From assembly GCA_026874595.1 (NCBI GenBank), contig CM049311.1, forward strand, positions 65,701,953 to 65,765,952: a stretch of DNA of 64,000 bases, written 5' to 3'. The notes beneath the pieces are model-generated. The model searched no databases. It saw nothing but the letters and a program-made list of their open reading frames with translations, and was not told the origin of the DNA. Positions 51,801-61,498 of this stretch are shown here, one piece after another (position 1 is the first letter of the stretch; the number at the start of each line of letters is the position of its first letter). Source of the DNA: Sipunculus nudus (taxonomy: Eukaryota > Annelida > Sipuncula > Golfingiida > Sipunculidae). A program made the translations under genes and the position numbers.

Positions 51801-52304
51801 TTTAAAATACAAAAATATGAACGGATATCATGTTGTCATTCACAGATAATCAATATTGAACATTGACGAAGATTATTTTATTTGATCCATTGTCAGATAA
51901 GCAGAAGTGGTAAACTTGAGCTTGATCGTTGATTCTATTTTTACGGTATATTACCGCACTTGTCTACCCAATCATATCTAATGATAATCAATAACAGCTG
52001 AGCGCAGTGACCCATGGGTCCCTTATTTTATTGTGTAACGATTTCTGATATTTTCTAGGGCATTTGTATTGTGACCTAATTTTGATTAGATTTTGTTTCT
52101 ATACATGTTAAGTCATAGGGGTATCTTCCAAGTTCTCATGTAGATGAAAAATACTGAATAAAAATGTCTCTTTTATTTTTCAGGTGTAAATATAATGCTA
52201 AAAGACCACGTGTAAGAAAGGCTCATTTTGGATTGAGTGCAGCACGTTCAGGTGTTTATGAGGGAGAGACCAGTCCATCCACATCACATGATCTGTACAT
52301 TTGA
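18738..52304 (+). CDS. ZDHHC14: DHHC palmitoyltransferase, ZDHHC9/14/18 group (3' part, 7 exons)
   Basis: This gene encodes an integral-membrane protein S-acyltransferase that transfers palmitate from acyl-CoA to cysteines of client proteins, typically at Golgi or endosomal membranes in this family. The exons supply, in order, the second half of the DHHC Cys-rich domain, TM3, a short luminal loop, TM4 with the TTxE motif, the PaCCT-like region and a Pro-rich cytosolic tail. Exon phases (in/out) are 1/1, 1/2, 2/0, 0/2, 2/0, 0/1 and 1/stop, and every join is in frame. [15 protein letters not shown] and SLIDRRG resemble ZDHHC14 most, ZDHHC18 next. The exons for the start codon, TM1-TM2 and the first zinc-binding cysteines were not found upstream in 18.7 kb. 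The family and join order are well supported; the exact paralogue and the C-terminus are less certain. A single invertebrate gene may be co-orthologous to all three vertebrate paralogues. Confidence 0.93.
19027..19567. mobile_element. MITE with about 110-bp terminal inverted repeats
   Basis: The left arm starts ATAGACTGGTACCC and runs to about 19135; the right arm (about 19450-19567) is its imperfect inverse, ending GGGTACCAGTCTAT. The arms share blocks such as CTGGTTCCAACTCCAGTAT and GAGACGGGCATACAACGCC. The interior of about 310 bp has no reading frame. The superfamily is not identified. Confidence 0.8.
19582..20967 (+). mobile_element. Degenerate family I copy
   Basis: The 5' side retains only GCTATAGGTATGGGTCT and a short GTCT tract (19588-19632). 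The 3' end is clear: GGCAGCTGAGCACCGTGACC then CATGGGTCCCTTG and T. It lies in the first intron of the visible gene part. Confidence 0.55.
20565..20665. repeat. Short degenerate tandem repeat of about 18-19 bp
   Basis: Phrases like TGTCCAAAATATCCTTG, TGAATATCCAAGTCC and ATAATATCCTAGTC recur about five times. Confidence 0.6.
20968..22376 (+). other. Intron sequence, no gene recognised
   Basis: Mostly single-copy. Short frames at 20910-21125, 21044-21301 and 21987-22214 show no recognisable domain and no convincing splice context. Confidence 0.55.
22377..23841 (+). mobile_element. Family III element, full length
   Basis: TTGTATCCGCC hairpin and CCG tract at the 5' end, 280-bp core units (starts near 22844 and 23123), GGCGGATACACGTAGTCGC hairpin region and CTAG at 23838-23841 followed by TT. 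Confidence 0.8.
23842..24674 (+). other. Intron with a TTCGGAAA-repeat relic
   Basis: At 24325-24422 TTCGGAAA recurs about five times and the stretch ends GGGGCTCTACTGTA, resembling one end of a pogo-type MITE. No matching opposite end was found. The 3' edge is the acceptor of the 24675 exon. Confidence 0.45.
24675..24723 (+). CDS. ZDHHC14: ZDHHC exon: TM3-TM4 luminal loop (49 nt micro-exon)
   Basis: This 49-base exon follows a pyrimidine-rich acceptor (tttttcag). Joined to the preceding exon it reads [16 protein letters not shown] plus two bases of a Ser codon. That lines up with the short loop between TM3 and TM4 in ZDHHC14/18, which ends in a KDSP motif. The exon ends ...ccaggcag and is followed at once by atatccttt, not by GT. 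A GC donor two to five bases earlier was considered and rejected because no AG acceptor restores the conserved spacing. Confidence 0.92.
26110..29976 (+). mobile_element. Family IV element, copy 2
   Basis: The 5' end AGCGAACCTGTGAGC is followed by GTC-rich simple sequence. The 3' end GCACAGGTTCGCATTAGGCC, then TGTAGGCCTTG and TT, has a perfect GCGAACCTGTG inverted repeat and an AGGCCTGTAGGCCT hairpin. The core shares long phrases with copy 1 (for example CTGTCCAGCCAAATTGTCC). It lies inside the putative U12-type intron and contains a family III segment. A 109-codon frame at 27456-27785 has no recognisable domain. Confidence 0.7.
28160..29797 (+). mobile_element. 3'-truncated family III copy inside family IV
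   Basis: Begins TGTATCCGCC with hairpin and CCG tract, continues through several units of about 280 bp with GGTGGCGCCACC-type palindromes, and stops near ATCTCAGGACTG without the terminal hairpin or CTAG. Confidence 0.7.
30555..30657 (+). CDS. ZDHHC14: ZDHHC exon: TM4 and TTxE motif
   Basis: This 103-base exon starts with the third base of a Ser codon and encodes [19 protein letters not shown], which is TM4. It continues through [15 protein letters not shown]. The TTNE tetrapeptide is the TTxE motif of DHHC enzymes. The exon ends in phase 0 at gaagat before the donor gtaagt. Its 5' boundary is set by the AC acceptor of the upstream putative U12 intron, and no AG acceptor gives a conserved join. 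Confidence 0.94.
31451..31560 (+). CDS. ZDHHC14: ZDHHC exon: juxtamembrane PaCCT-like region
   Basis: The exon follows tgctttcag and reads [20 protein letters not shown] in phase 0, then [16 protein letters not shown] plus two bases of Ser. The NFNPFSFG stretch is the PaCCT-type segment that packs against the membrane domain. Human ZDHHC9/14/18 have an NCC...CG cysteine motif here; this copy reads NCMGIICG, so the second cysteine is a methionine. The donor is ag/gtaaag. Length is 110 bases. Confidence 0.95.
31731..32903 (+). mobile_element. Family III element, full length
   Basis: 5' TTGTATCCGCC hairpin, CCG/GCCG tract, tandem core, GGCGGATACACGTAGTCGC, CGACTAC hairpin arm, and CTAG at 32900-32903 then TT. 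It sits in the 31561-35667 intron. Confidence 0.8.
33096..34548 (+). mobile_element. Family III element, full length
   Basis: A second copy only 192 bases downstream of the previous one in the same orientation. It shows the same ends and 280-bp units (starts near 33556 and 33836), with a slightly degraded 3' hairpin (ACTTGTTGTCTAC). Confidence 0.8.
34670..35165 (+). repeat. Minisatellite of about 36-bp units
   Basis: About 13 imperfect units on the theme CCCTCCCATTGTCTACCTGG plus CTTGACCCTGGGTGT. The open frames across it (34873-35281) translate as SLSTxxDPG-type repeats and are by-products. Confidence 0.85.
35668..35803 (+). CDS. ZDHHC14: ZDHHC exon: start of cytosolic tail (LIDRRG)
   Basis: After the acceptor tttgtttcag, one base completes the Ser codon and the exon reads [19 protein letters not shown], followed by 26 polar residues ending TTNQPQ. 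SLIDRRG directly after PP is diagnostic of the ZDHHC14/18 tail. Downstream of it the sequence is low-complexity and poorly conserved, as usual for the family. The exon ends in phase 0 before gtttgg, a weak but usable donor. Length is 136 bases. Confidence 0.93.
35804..38138 (+). other. Intron, no further gene recognised
   Basis: AT-rich and largely single-copy; frames such as 36472-36690 and 37266-37466 show no domain or good splice boundaries. Confidence 0.55.
38139..38232 (+). CDS. ZDHHC14: ZDHHC exon: Pro-rich tail
   Basis: In phase 0 this 94-base exon reads [20 protein letters not shown] and continues [11 protein letters not shown], leaving one base. A Pro/Ala-rich tail is typical of this family. 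The acceptor is gattgcag, and an alternative AG nine bases downstream would remove PLQ without a frame change. The donor is cag/gtaggt, and the motif GTAGGT offers a second GT four bases downstream. The two other reading frames lack the phase match. Confidence 0.82.
38788..38843 (+). CDS. ZDHHC14: Candidate alternative exon with a stop in every frame
   Basis: This 56-base segment sits between a good acceptor (cttacag) and a near-perfect donor (aag/gtaagt at 38844). Spliced from the 38139-38232 exon it would add DDRNHTGYP and stop at TAG 38814-38816. The other two frames also meet a stop. It could be an alternative C-terminus or a poison exon for transcript control. The evidence is splice-site quality and phase only; no homologue is recognised. 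Confidence 0.35.
39233..43330 (+). mobile_element. Family I type A copy interrupted by type B copy
   Basis: The 5' hairpin AGCTCAGCTGAC...CATCTGAGCT is at 39233. The type A body is interrupted at 40059/42497 and resumes as an AATAACACC... segment that matches 48450 onward. The 3' terminal hairpin is not found, so the right boundary is approximate. Confidence 0.55.
40060..42496 (+). mobile_element. Family I type B element nested in type A
   Basis: 5' AGCTCAGCTGACTTTCAGTC hairpin with GTCC/CCGG simple sequence; 3' GGCAGCTGAGC, the palindrome TGACCCATGGGTCA, and CTTG at 42493-42496. The core has AGGTCACAAGGTCAAAGGTC-type units of about 140 bp (40410-40860). A near copy lies at 43900-47089. Confidence 0.75.
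43900..47089 (+). mobile_element. Family I type B element nested in type A, itself holding family II
   Basis: Nearly identical to 40060-42496 up to about 45780, then interrupted by a family II fragment, then continuing at 46923 to the 3' end GGCAGCTGAGC...CACTTG at 47089. Confidence 0.75.
45782..46922 (+). mobile_element. 5'-truncated family II copy
   Basis: Contains 289-bp-type units with AGGTCAAAGGTCAAGGTCAC and ends TGTCTGGGGATAC, a perfect GGCACCTGCGGTGCC hairpin, AAGAAATAT and CTAG (46919-46922), then TT. The 5' hairpin and CCG tract are missing. It replaces roughly 380 bases of the host type B element. Confidence 0.75.
47774..51219 (+). repeat. 1.73-kb tandem duplication of a family I 3' half
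   Basis: Unit 1 (47774-49503) and unit 2 (49504-51219) both start TTCCATT, pass through the same AT-rich body and end CAGCTGAGC...CCCTTG. They differ by scattered substitutions and small indels. Confidence 0.85.
51220..52183 (+). other. Last-intron remainder with an orphan family I 3' end
   Basis: Mostly single-copy. Bases 51991-52024 read CAGCTGAGCGCAGTGACCC then ATGGGTCCCTTATTT, a family I 3' terminus without an obvious partner 5' end. The last bases form the acceptor of the terminal exon. Confidence 0.55.
52184..52304 (+). CDS. ZDHHC14: ZDHHC terminal exon with two possible C-termini
   Basis: After a strong acceptor (ttttatttttcag) the exon can be read two ways. From the consensus donor at 38233, phase 1 gives [10 protein letters not shown] and a stop at 52213-52215. 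From the GT four bases downstream (38237) the frame shifts and a 39-codon tail opens: it begins [16 protein letters not shown], ends [12 protein letters not shown], and stops at 52302-52304. The longer tail has a basic cluster (KRPRVRK) and a hydrophobic-x-hydrophobic C-terminus resembling a class II PDZ ligand. Human ZDHHC14 also ends in a PDZ-binding motif, of class I. Which form is used cannot be decided here. Confidence 0.68.
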
Positions 52305-54636
52305 TTTTCCACTTTCATATCCCATACTAAAAAAAGGGTGTACCAGAGGATTTTGGCCAAATAATTTCCTTGTCTAATGGAAAATGTCCGCCTGCTGCAA
52401 TAAGAACCAACTGAATGGACTGAACAGACTGCCCTGCCATCTGCTGGCTGACAACAGAACCACCATATGATGTAATGTGGGTTACAATAAATGCCATATT
52501 CTGGCTAAAGATAGAACTGTCCTACTTATCTCTTGGCTAAAGCATAGTCATTTGAATCCGTATTTGTGGGGGTGATTTCATTGAGAAATAGACAAAACTG
52601 TTCACTAAGTGAGTATACTGCCGTGCCTTGCTTTATAAGGAGATGGCATGTATCACAAAAGAGGTGACCTGTGCTCTATTGCTTTCTTCCAATTTCCCCT
52701 GAAATAAGAAATTAAGTGACTGTGGGTGATGACTGAACAAGAATATATTGCTGTATTGAATGTTCTGCCATCGGCTGGTGAAATATAGAATAGTGAAGAA
52801 ACTCCTTCATTTGAATACCATTTATTAGCTATATTAGTATAATCAGTTATACTGATATCCTACAGTAAAGGCTTGTCCTTGCCAGGAAGGGTAGCTCATG
52901 CACATCATTTGTCTAGCCATTTGAGGAGGGCATGAAAAGGATTATTTATATGTGGGGCATTCACTAACATGTGCTTCTCACATTTCAACAGATTTATTCC
53001 ATCAGTCATAATGATCATATTTTATTGGATATACTACTGTGGGTTAACAAAACAGAGGGTGTTTTTGACAAAATGATGTAATAATCCAAGTCAATGTGAT
53101 CTGCACAAAATATTTGATGTTAAATGTGTTTACATGGTGCTGCAATGTAGGATTCCAGCTGCATGGTTTGAAGTTTTCTCACCAGATGTCTCTGCATGTT
53201 TTGAGCCATACTGAAAGAGAAATATGTTGTCAAAGAAATAGCCCGTGTATTAGTTGTTTATGGTATGTTTTGTTGTTGTTGAAGACTTTTTGCCTGTATC
53301 ATGCCAGGTTTCTCATGAATTGATTTTTGTAATGGTGTTATAAACAACAAATTTTAAAGAGTGCAATGTCATCAAATTTGTAGAATAATTTTAGGTCTAA
53401 TTCTCCATATTGATGGTCATTGGATGCTTAATAGGTATTAATATATATTTAGGTAATGCTTTTCTTTTTCACAATATTTAAAACCCATCACATTTTGCCA
53501 AGAAAGAGTTTACTCTGTAACTGGAATAGGATACTGTATCAGTCCTATTGATTAATGAACCTGAAATCGCCTTGTGCTGCACTGTTGTTGATCAATATAG
53601 TACACATTATTTGTTAACCTGAGAGAAGCAGTATCAGCTTTAACCAGAAGGACAAAGGGCTAATATGATTACGTGAAAGTCAATATGAAGGTAAAATAAA
53701 AAAAAATCAATATATTTATTGAATGACAACCCATCCAGGGTAGTGCATTTTGTCAATTTCATCCCAGTACTTGGAGGGCTGCAGTTTAGTGCGCTGATAC
53801 AGCTGAATCCAATGAATGTAATAAGGAGAAATTAGTCTTATTACTTTATTCAGTTTGATGAAGAATACACTCCCTAAAATGTACTGCATTACACCATCAC
53901 CTTAACTTGTAAAATATGCAAAAGCATGCCAATGGTGCAGAGCCAAACTAGTTTTTGTGCACATGTTAAGCTTAATACTTAACTATTTTACAGCAAGTGG
54001 CTACCTCATCTCAATATCAATGTAGGCCATGTTAATGTTATAGTGATTTGAAGTAAAAATTCTATTGAATAAAATCCAGATAAAGATCCTGTAAATTGAC
54101 ATTTTCTTATACTTACGACAGATATTTGGAATACGTGATAATTCACAATAAATAGATGCTGTGAAACAGTATTATATTCTGTTTTCCAATTATATAGGAT
54201 ATATAAAATCAATATGAATACCTTTTTATTGATAAGATATTTACATAAACGCCTTTTTAAGTTTATATCTGGATTTACAAATTTTTATTCATATCTGATC
54301 AGTAGAAATTGAGAAACGTGATAAAAATAGCATTTTTTTTTTCAGTAGAAAAATGTCTCATTTTGGCAGTAGTCATTACGCAGCGTGTGTACTGGCAGCA
54401 GTCATTACTCAGTGTGTGTACTGGACTGAACTGCCGGCATTGAAAGTAGCATTTTGGAACATTTTATTGGAAATTGTTAAATGTTAATCTGATACGACGG
54501 ATCCTCTTGTGATACGAGATGGCGCTAGGGTTGATCCATTACAGTAAACTGTCATGCTCTTATCTTTGGAAAAATTTAAAAGGCATGTGTTAGTCATAAT
54601 GGTAACCACTATGTAGTAGCCAGTGTAACAAAGGTA

Positions 54637-54820
54637 CAGTGAAACCTCGTTGTGTCGAAGTCGAAGGGATCCTCAGAAAACTTCGACACATCCGAGGTTC
54701 GACACAAGCGGGTTTTATTTGGTTATAATTTAACTAGAGTTGACCGGAGTATCGAGTCTGTAACTTCGACATATGCGGGGTATTCGACTTAAGCGAGTTC
54801 GACACAACGAGGTTTCACTG
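54637..54820. mobile_element. Pogo/Tigger-like MITE, 184 bp
   Basis: It is flanked by TA and begins CAGTGAAACCTCGTTGTGTC; the other end is a near-perfect inverse (GACACAACGAGGTTTCACTG), giving TIRs of about 24 bp. Internal TTCGACAC phrases are also inverted. Confidence 0.85.
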
Positions 54821-55440
54821 TATATAAACCTGATCCTGGACTTGAGTCTAAAATAGTTTTCTGAACAATGCATATGTATGACCAATTAAACGATAGCAGT
54901 TCATACAAAAGTTTTAATGATGGTTCATGAGCGTATTAAGGAGATCAAAACAGGCTTGTTAATCTATATCTAACCTTGGTAATCTATCACCCCCCCCCCC
55001 CCTTGATCACTGACTTTATGATCAGTGTCAGTTATAATCGGTTGATCAAGATAAATTTCATTTTGAATAAATTTTTTTTTTTATGTTGAAGAAAGCATGC
55101 TTAACTTATGAGCTGAATCCCGTTTACAAATACAGGACACCTATAAACGGTGTTTCTGGTGATGATCAGTTTCAAGTTTTGTCCCCTGAATGTCTGTATA
55201 AAATATTTCAGATGATGATTGGTAGCTGATTACATATCATACTGGTTTGTTCATGTGTTAGCAGAAGTATTCGAAAGGTTTATCACACCAGGGGTAGAAC
55301 ATTTTGTGTACAATAACGTGTGTGCTAACGACATCCGACATGCTAAGTATTCCGCTGTGCAGCATATTTTTATAATCTTGGCCATTGCACAGTGCTAAAA
55401 TCAGCTCACTACCCCTGGTGTGATCACAAGACCTTTTTTT

Positions 55441-55671
55441 CAGTCATCTGAGCAATAGCGGTCAGTCTTTGTCCGTCTGTCCAGGTACAAATCGTAACCA
55501 TTCAACATAGAATCTTCTAATTTAACATCAAGGGAGATCCATGAAAAATCTCCTTTGAAACAATTAGGTTTCTGTTGGGATAGCACCTACTAAATTTGGC
55601 ATTCAGATGATAAAATTCCTTTTGTAAATGTCTTCCTAGACAGCTGAGAGTCATGACCCCTGGGTCACTTG
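55441..55671 (+). mobile_element. Short family I type B copy
   Basis: About 230 bp. It retains the second arm of the 5' hairpin (CATCTGAGCAATAGCGG), a short GTCC tract and a 3' end ACAGCTGAGAGTCATGACCC then CTGGGTCACTTG. The tandem core is gone. Confidence 0.65.
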
Positions 55672-55859
55672 TTTCTTTAAATGTTTCATTTTATATAAGA
55701 ATTTAATTATTATTTATTATTCCAGATAATTAATTTGATCATGTTAAGACATTATTGGTGAATTAACTAAAACGATTTGTTGTAATTACCAACGTCATAC
55801 AGTTGTGTTCATGTAATATTGTTTTTTTATTTGATTTTACTTTATACTGAACTGTTTTC

Positions 55860-55865
55860 AATAAA
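55860..55865 (+). terminator. Candidate polyadenylation signal AATAAA
   Basis: A canonical AATAAA lies in a T-rich to A-rich transition (ttttcaataaagctg). It would end a 3' UTR of about 3.6 kb for the exon at 52184. The alternative signal is at 53695-53700. Confidence 0.35.
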
Positions 55866-55880
55866 GCTGAATTGAACCAC

Positions 55881-58800
55881 AGAAAAGCATCAGTAAGTAG
55901 GTCAATCAGTAATTTTAGATCACGGAAAATTAGAGAAAAAAAGTTTTTTTATTGTTTTTTTTTTGCTGTTTGTTTGTAAAATATATGTACATAAAAAAAA
56001 TTTCCATCACGCATGCATATTTATAAGCTTTCTGATACTGGGCAAACTGATATACAGGGTAACACTATGTTATGTGCATTTATAAGATTTATACAGTAAG
56101 ATCTGTGAAGGTTAAATAGTTACAAATCAATGTATGCATTGTAGCCAAGTTTATTACTTGTCTATCAGGGGCCGTGCTTATTCGTCATGACAGTTGGAAC
56201 ATTTCCCATGTATATTAAATATTTTTGTTTGTTTGTCAGTTTAAAAATAATGCTACATAGTCCACGCCAGTTACCCATTGATGGTCATATAGTCTCTGAT
56301 GATGTAAGAGAATCAGTAATGACGTCAAACAGTATCAGTTGAGGTGAAGGTCGCCATATCATGAATATTAATGCGATATTATGAATATTCATCAGTAGAG
56401 TGAAGGCCTATTTTCATAAATAAATCGTCAGTATGAGAGTCTTTTACATGCTTAGAAAACTGCAGTCTAGGGTGGTCCTTTATTAGCATATATTTATTAA
56501 TTGCTTCTGCGGCACTATACCTTATACATTGACACTGTACGTCACATAATCCTGTTGCATGACCTAAAGGTTATCACTGGCCTCCCGATTGTTAAAAAAA
56601 ATGAGTGATGTGCTTGAACATTTGTCAGAGGACTGTTACTCCGCCCACTACTGTCAGGTGTTAGGAACGTCATAATTACTCAGGTCGTCATGGATTCACG
56701 CGCGTCAGCCCAATCAATTATGATCCAGTCAGACACAAATAAGTCTTATAGACGCACGTATTTATTCCAGGGTATTCCAGGTACCTGCTTTGCTTTGGAT
56801 ATTATTGTTCAACCTATCCCTCCCCCCCCCCCTTAAACCTGTATAAATGATGACAGTATAAAAGACCACTGGAAATAAATGAGGTTTCTGATGAGGTTGA
56901 TAAGAAAATTGATATAACAATACGTCACACATGAGCCAAGCAGACCGGGTTGTCATATTTACCATAGTAGACGGAAGAAAATAAACGTTTCTTACTTATC
57001 ATGAACGGGGTGACCATTCTGGTAGACTCACAGTGCCTTTGCTCGTAGTGTTTTATGCTATACATCTTACAATTACTCTATTGATATGACGTGTGTGTAA
57101 CATTGTATCAGTCTTGTACAATCATAACTGGATTTAGAGATAGGGTACAGCAAGTCTTATATCTTGCAATGTCAAGTGCTGGTCTCACAATCGTAACTTA
57201 AATTGGCATTAGTTTGTCACCTGTATGTACCCTCAAAGCCTAACAATATCAAACACAAGTACAGGTATGATTTCGTTATATCCAAGTACAGTAGGATGAA
57301 TAGTTAGGTAAATATTCAGCCCTTCTAACCTGTCTATGTTAAGCTGTCTGTACAAGTTTCTTGTCATCTGTCATTCGTCGGCTGTCTGGTGTCGATCCGT
57401 CACATGCCATGACTGTCGGTCACCGGCGGCGTTGCTGTGCGATGTTTTTTGTTTGGTATTCCAGTTGCATCGCCGGCCCACCTGTTTAGTTAAGTATCCG
57501 AAAGCCAAATGCGACGCCACGGGGTGCTTTCTTGCTAAGTTATCAATAAAAATGGCAGTGATTCCTAATACTGTGTCCCTGTCGGTTTACTCAGCCTTTG
57601 TCACTAGGAAAGAGTTTATAATGTATCTCTGTTGACCCATTACATATCGCGATCTCTGTCATGAGGCGCCCGTTACAAAGGCTCCCCGCTTCACCAGTCA
57701 ACTTTCTTCATTGATGTGTATACACTTTCGCTTAGTTCAGGGAGCAGGACTCCATCCTTATACTGCTGGAACCCAGTCTTTAAATTACTAATGCATTCAA
57801 CAAAGATAGTGCCAGATGATAAATAAATTTAACGTAAAATGACGTAGTGCGGTCTTGAACTATGGATGAAATAAAATGGTTAAAGGTATTTGTATGGATT
57901 ATACAAGGTACATGAGTGATGGATGATTAGCTTCATGCTTTGATGGTGAATCTTGTGGTAGAAGACAACTGTCCCGCTTATGCAGTTATCATCATTCGAT
58001 CAACATGTGATGATGCAGAGTCCGAAAACTGATGAAACTAGTTTCTCTTTTCTCTCCGCGGAAAAAAGAAAAAGTGCCATTAAATACTGATCTTCAGGCT
58101 AATTATGGAGGGTGATCTTAATCTTTATATTCTCCTAAAGATTCTTTTTATTATCGCCTTCAGACAGTTAAGTCACAGTTTCCATTCTTATCTAGTTTTT
58201 CAGATACACCCTTGAATCACAAAACCAGTGCTATTGTTCGTTAACTTCCATATCTCACAATCAGAGATGTGAATATCTAAATCTGAAGGAGGCGACTGTT
58301 TTGTCAGACTTGCTTTCAAGTATAAGTTGGAAAACCGTCTCCCTTATCGAAACGTACCACCGTTTGGAAACGCATGGGTTGGGGATAGCTACATATCTTG
58401 GCCACAAGGTGGCGTCATCTCATATATATCTATATCAAAATGTTATGGCTCTTGAAAAAAAATTACCTGTGACATAGAATAGAACACTCTTGGTGGTTCA
58501 TAGGTTCAACATGGTAAATCGTTTGTAATAGTAAATCATTATGATTTGGTGATGTTATAAACATAATTCCATAATTCCATTTACAGCGACAATCAAATGT
58601 ATAAGGGGCCATGATTTACAATGATTGCGATAGTCGGGTGTCACAATGTGTAATATATATATATCATCCTAAGGAATATTATTTGTATAAAGCGAATCTT
58701 TTCTATTTAAGCATAATGAATAAGTTAAACGTTGTATGTTAGACGGATTTATAAAACGTTATTTGTAGGGTGTAATGATTGAGATACCGACACTGTTAAA

Positions 58801-59210
58801 GGAATGCCAGATTGCCTGTAATGATGTGTCAACAATCATCAGAGAGCATGGTGAAAAGTTAACATGGGGCGTAATGGTAACATTTTGTATCAACAAGTAT
58901 ATTTTGTTATATGTATATATTGTTTGTAAATATGAGGATTTTACAAAGCTTGTGAGCACGCCTGGTGTCTTTGAACACTTTCGGGTGCGCTATACCATCA
59001 TACGCAGATGTCTAATAAAACTGTAAACACAGTTTGTTGTTTTTATGAATAGGCCAAATTGGCCATTTCTATTCAGTGCATGTTCACATACATTTACCTG
59101 GTTGTCCCTGTAGCCCTGTGACTCCAAGGAGGGAATCCATAAAATGAAGGCGCTCAATTCATATAAATAAAACTAGAAGTGAACATTCGAATATGTAACT
59201 GCAGTTTTTA
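55881..59210. other. Stretch without a recognised gene
   Basis: Mostly single-copy sequence. The longest frames (57336-57635, 99 codons; 58775-59026, 83 codons) have no domain I can recognise. A locally CpG-richer patch lies at about 57360-57540. No tRNA or exon with convincing boundaries was seen. Confidence 0.5.
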
Positions 59211-60617
59211 AGCTCAGCTGACTTAGTCTACTGAGGTATAGGTATGGCGCTTTGTTCATCGTCCGTCTGGCCGTCCGGCCGTCCGTCAGCAGAGCACAAA
59301 TCGTAACCGCTGACCCTAGAAATCTGTTATTGAAAATCCAGGGATGTCCATAAAAAATCTCCTTGGAAACCTGAAATTAAGTCACTGCGACCTATATCCT
59401 CCGAGCTATGGGGCTTGTAGGTACCCCCAAGAATAATAAAAAATTGATACAAAACTTCAATATCTTGATAATTAATGCATGGATTGTCATGAATCTTGCC
59501 TTGACTATTGACCATGACTAGTTTATCAGTTCCTGCAGACTGGTGGCGCCACCTGTGTTTTTCTAAATTCTACGCTTTTTTTTTAGCTCGGCTGCCTATA
59601 AGTCATCTGAGCTATAGTCGTGTTCCATTGTCCGTCGTCCGTCCGTCTGTCCGTCCGTCTTTCCTTAGATGTGGCATGTTTTGAAACCGTAAGACCTATG
59701 AATCCAAAATTCAGCATAATGGTAGATGTCCCCGAGATCTCCTACCAAGCCGAAAACTGGGTCTTTGCGACTTCATTCCTTTGAGAAATTAAGGATTTAA
59801 AAAAAAAAATTTATTAAAAACCTATTTTTACACTTCAGGACTGCCTAATATCGAAACCACTCATCTGTTTTTCCTCATATTTACAATAAATATTCCTCTA
59901 AATAGTTCCTATGTACATGCCAGAAATTAGGTCTGTATTATATAATTTAAAAAAGTTATGGGCTCAAACATAAAGCATTTTGTAAAAAATCAGTTAAGAT
60001 GTTTGATCACTTAACACAAAATATTTTAAAGATCAGGACTTTTTTCCAGTAATATAACTTTAATTAATCCAAATAAAATTGAATACCTAAAATAAGATCA
60101 AAATCTTTAAAATTTTTAAAAAATTAGCAAAAATAAAAATTGGTACCTTAAATTTTGCCCAACTTTGGCCATGGCACGTTTTTTTCCTGTAAGTACTGTG
60201 GATTTAGTTTTCACAGCATGTACAAATAAGAATTTAATCTGTTAAAATCTGAAATTTGTAAATAAAAGCTGCAAAATAAGGCTAGTTATTGAATTTTTTG
60301 GAGGCTTTTGTTGTATTCCTTTACATTGTCAAACAATCCACTTTGGTCACTGTTGGTCATTCAGTGCAGCTCTCTATGCTCCCCAAGCTTTTAGATGCCC
60401 GCAAGATCTCCTACCAAGCCGAAAACTGGGTCTTTGCGACTTCGTTCCTTTCAGAAATTAAGGAAAAACCTCAATTTTTTATTAAAAATCTATTTCCACA
60501 CTTCAGGACTGCCTAATATCGAAACCACGCATCTGTTTTTCTTTATATTTACCATATAAATATTCCTCTATATAGTTCCTATGTACATACCAGAAATTAG
60601 GTCTGTGTTATATAGTT

Positions 60618-61498
60618 TTACGGATACCATGTTTTGGACCGGGTTCCGCCGTCGCGGCGTTCATTTCCGGAGAACTCCTCTGAGACTACTGGACGGATTT
60701 TTCCGAAACTTGCACTAATTATCGGGTCACATGTGAACTGGTGCCTAATCAATTGGCCTTGACCTCTGACCTTTCATCTCAGCCCAGCGTCCATTTGTGC
60801 GTCTGTTTCCACACATAAACCCACTTATCTCGGGAACCGTTTGACCGATCAGGAAAAATTTTTCTGTACAAATGTAGCCCTTGGATAACTTTATAACATA
60901 CACAAAAATGGTGGTGCCACCTGCAGCCAATTTTGCACAGCGTCCATCTGTTTTTCTGCCTTGGAATAAAATCACTCATATCTCTGCAGTTGTTCGACCG
61001 AATTACCTGAAATTCGGCATGCGTTAACATCCCGCATAGCTTTCTTGATTTTATGACAGGTGGCGCCACCTACATCGACGTTCACGCTGTGGACATCCAT
61101 GCTTATATCTCCGGACTCGTTCAACCAATCAGGAAAAAGATTTCACACAAATGTAGCCCTTGGATAGTTTTATAACATACACAAAAATGGTGGCGCCACC
61201 TGCAGCCATATTTGCATAGCGTCCATCTGTTTGTCTGCTGTTGGATAAAATCACTCAAATCTCTGCAGTTGTTTACTTTTCAACCTGAAATTTTGCGTGT
61301 GTATACATCTTGGATAGTTTCTCGTTCAAATAACAGGTGGCGCCACCTTCAATCATGTTTACGTGGCAGACATCCATTCTAATATGTAACCACATGTAAC
61401 TCTATTTCCCCTAGCCACTCAATCCATGCTTCACTTAACCGATCCTACTCTGATTTTAGCGGATACACGTAGTCGCTTGTCGACTACCCGTATTCTAG
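60618..61498 (+). mobile_element. Diverged, 5'-truncated family III copy in family I
   Basis: Starts TTACGGATACCATGTTTTGG (second hairpin arm only), has CCG-like sequence, about two 280-bp units, and ends GCGGATACACGTAGTCGC, CGACTACCCGTATT and CTAG at 61495-61498. The flanks join to the intact family I phrase seen at 59938-59960. Confidence 0.75.

Larger units (their letters stand above)
52305..55880 (+). other. Probable 3' UTR of the ZDHHC gene
   Basis: Mostly single-copy sequence with no long reading frame follows the terminal exon. Candidate polyadenylation signals are AATAAA at 53695-53700 and a better-placed AATAAA at 55860-55865, followed by gctgaattg. The stretch also holds a pogo-like MITE (54637-54820), a poly-C run (54990-55002) and a short family I copy (55441-55671), so the real 3' end may be the first signal. 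Confidence 0.4.

Noticed and set aside
57336-57635. 99-codon Cys-rich frame
   Set aside because: Cysteine spacing matches no family I know, and there is no signal peptide with clear cleavage or splice support; left as unassigned.
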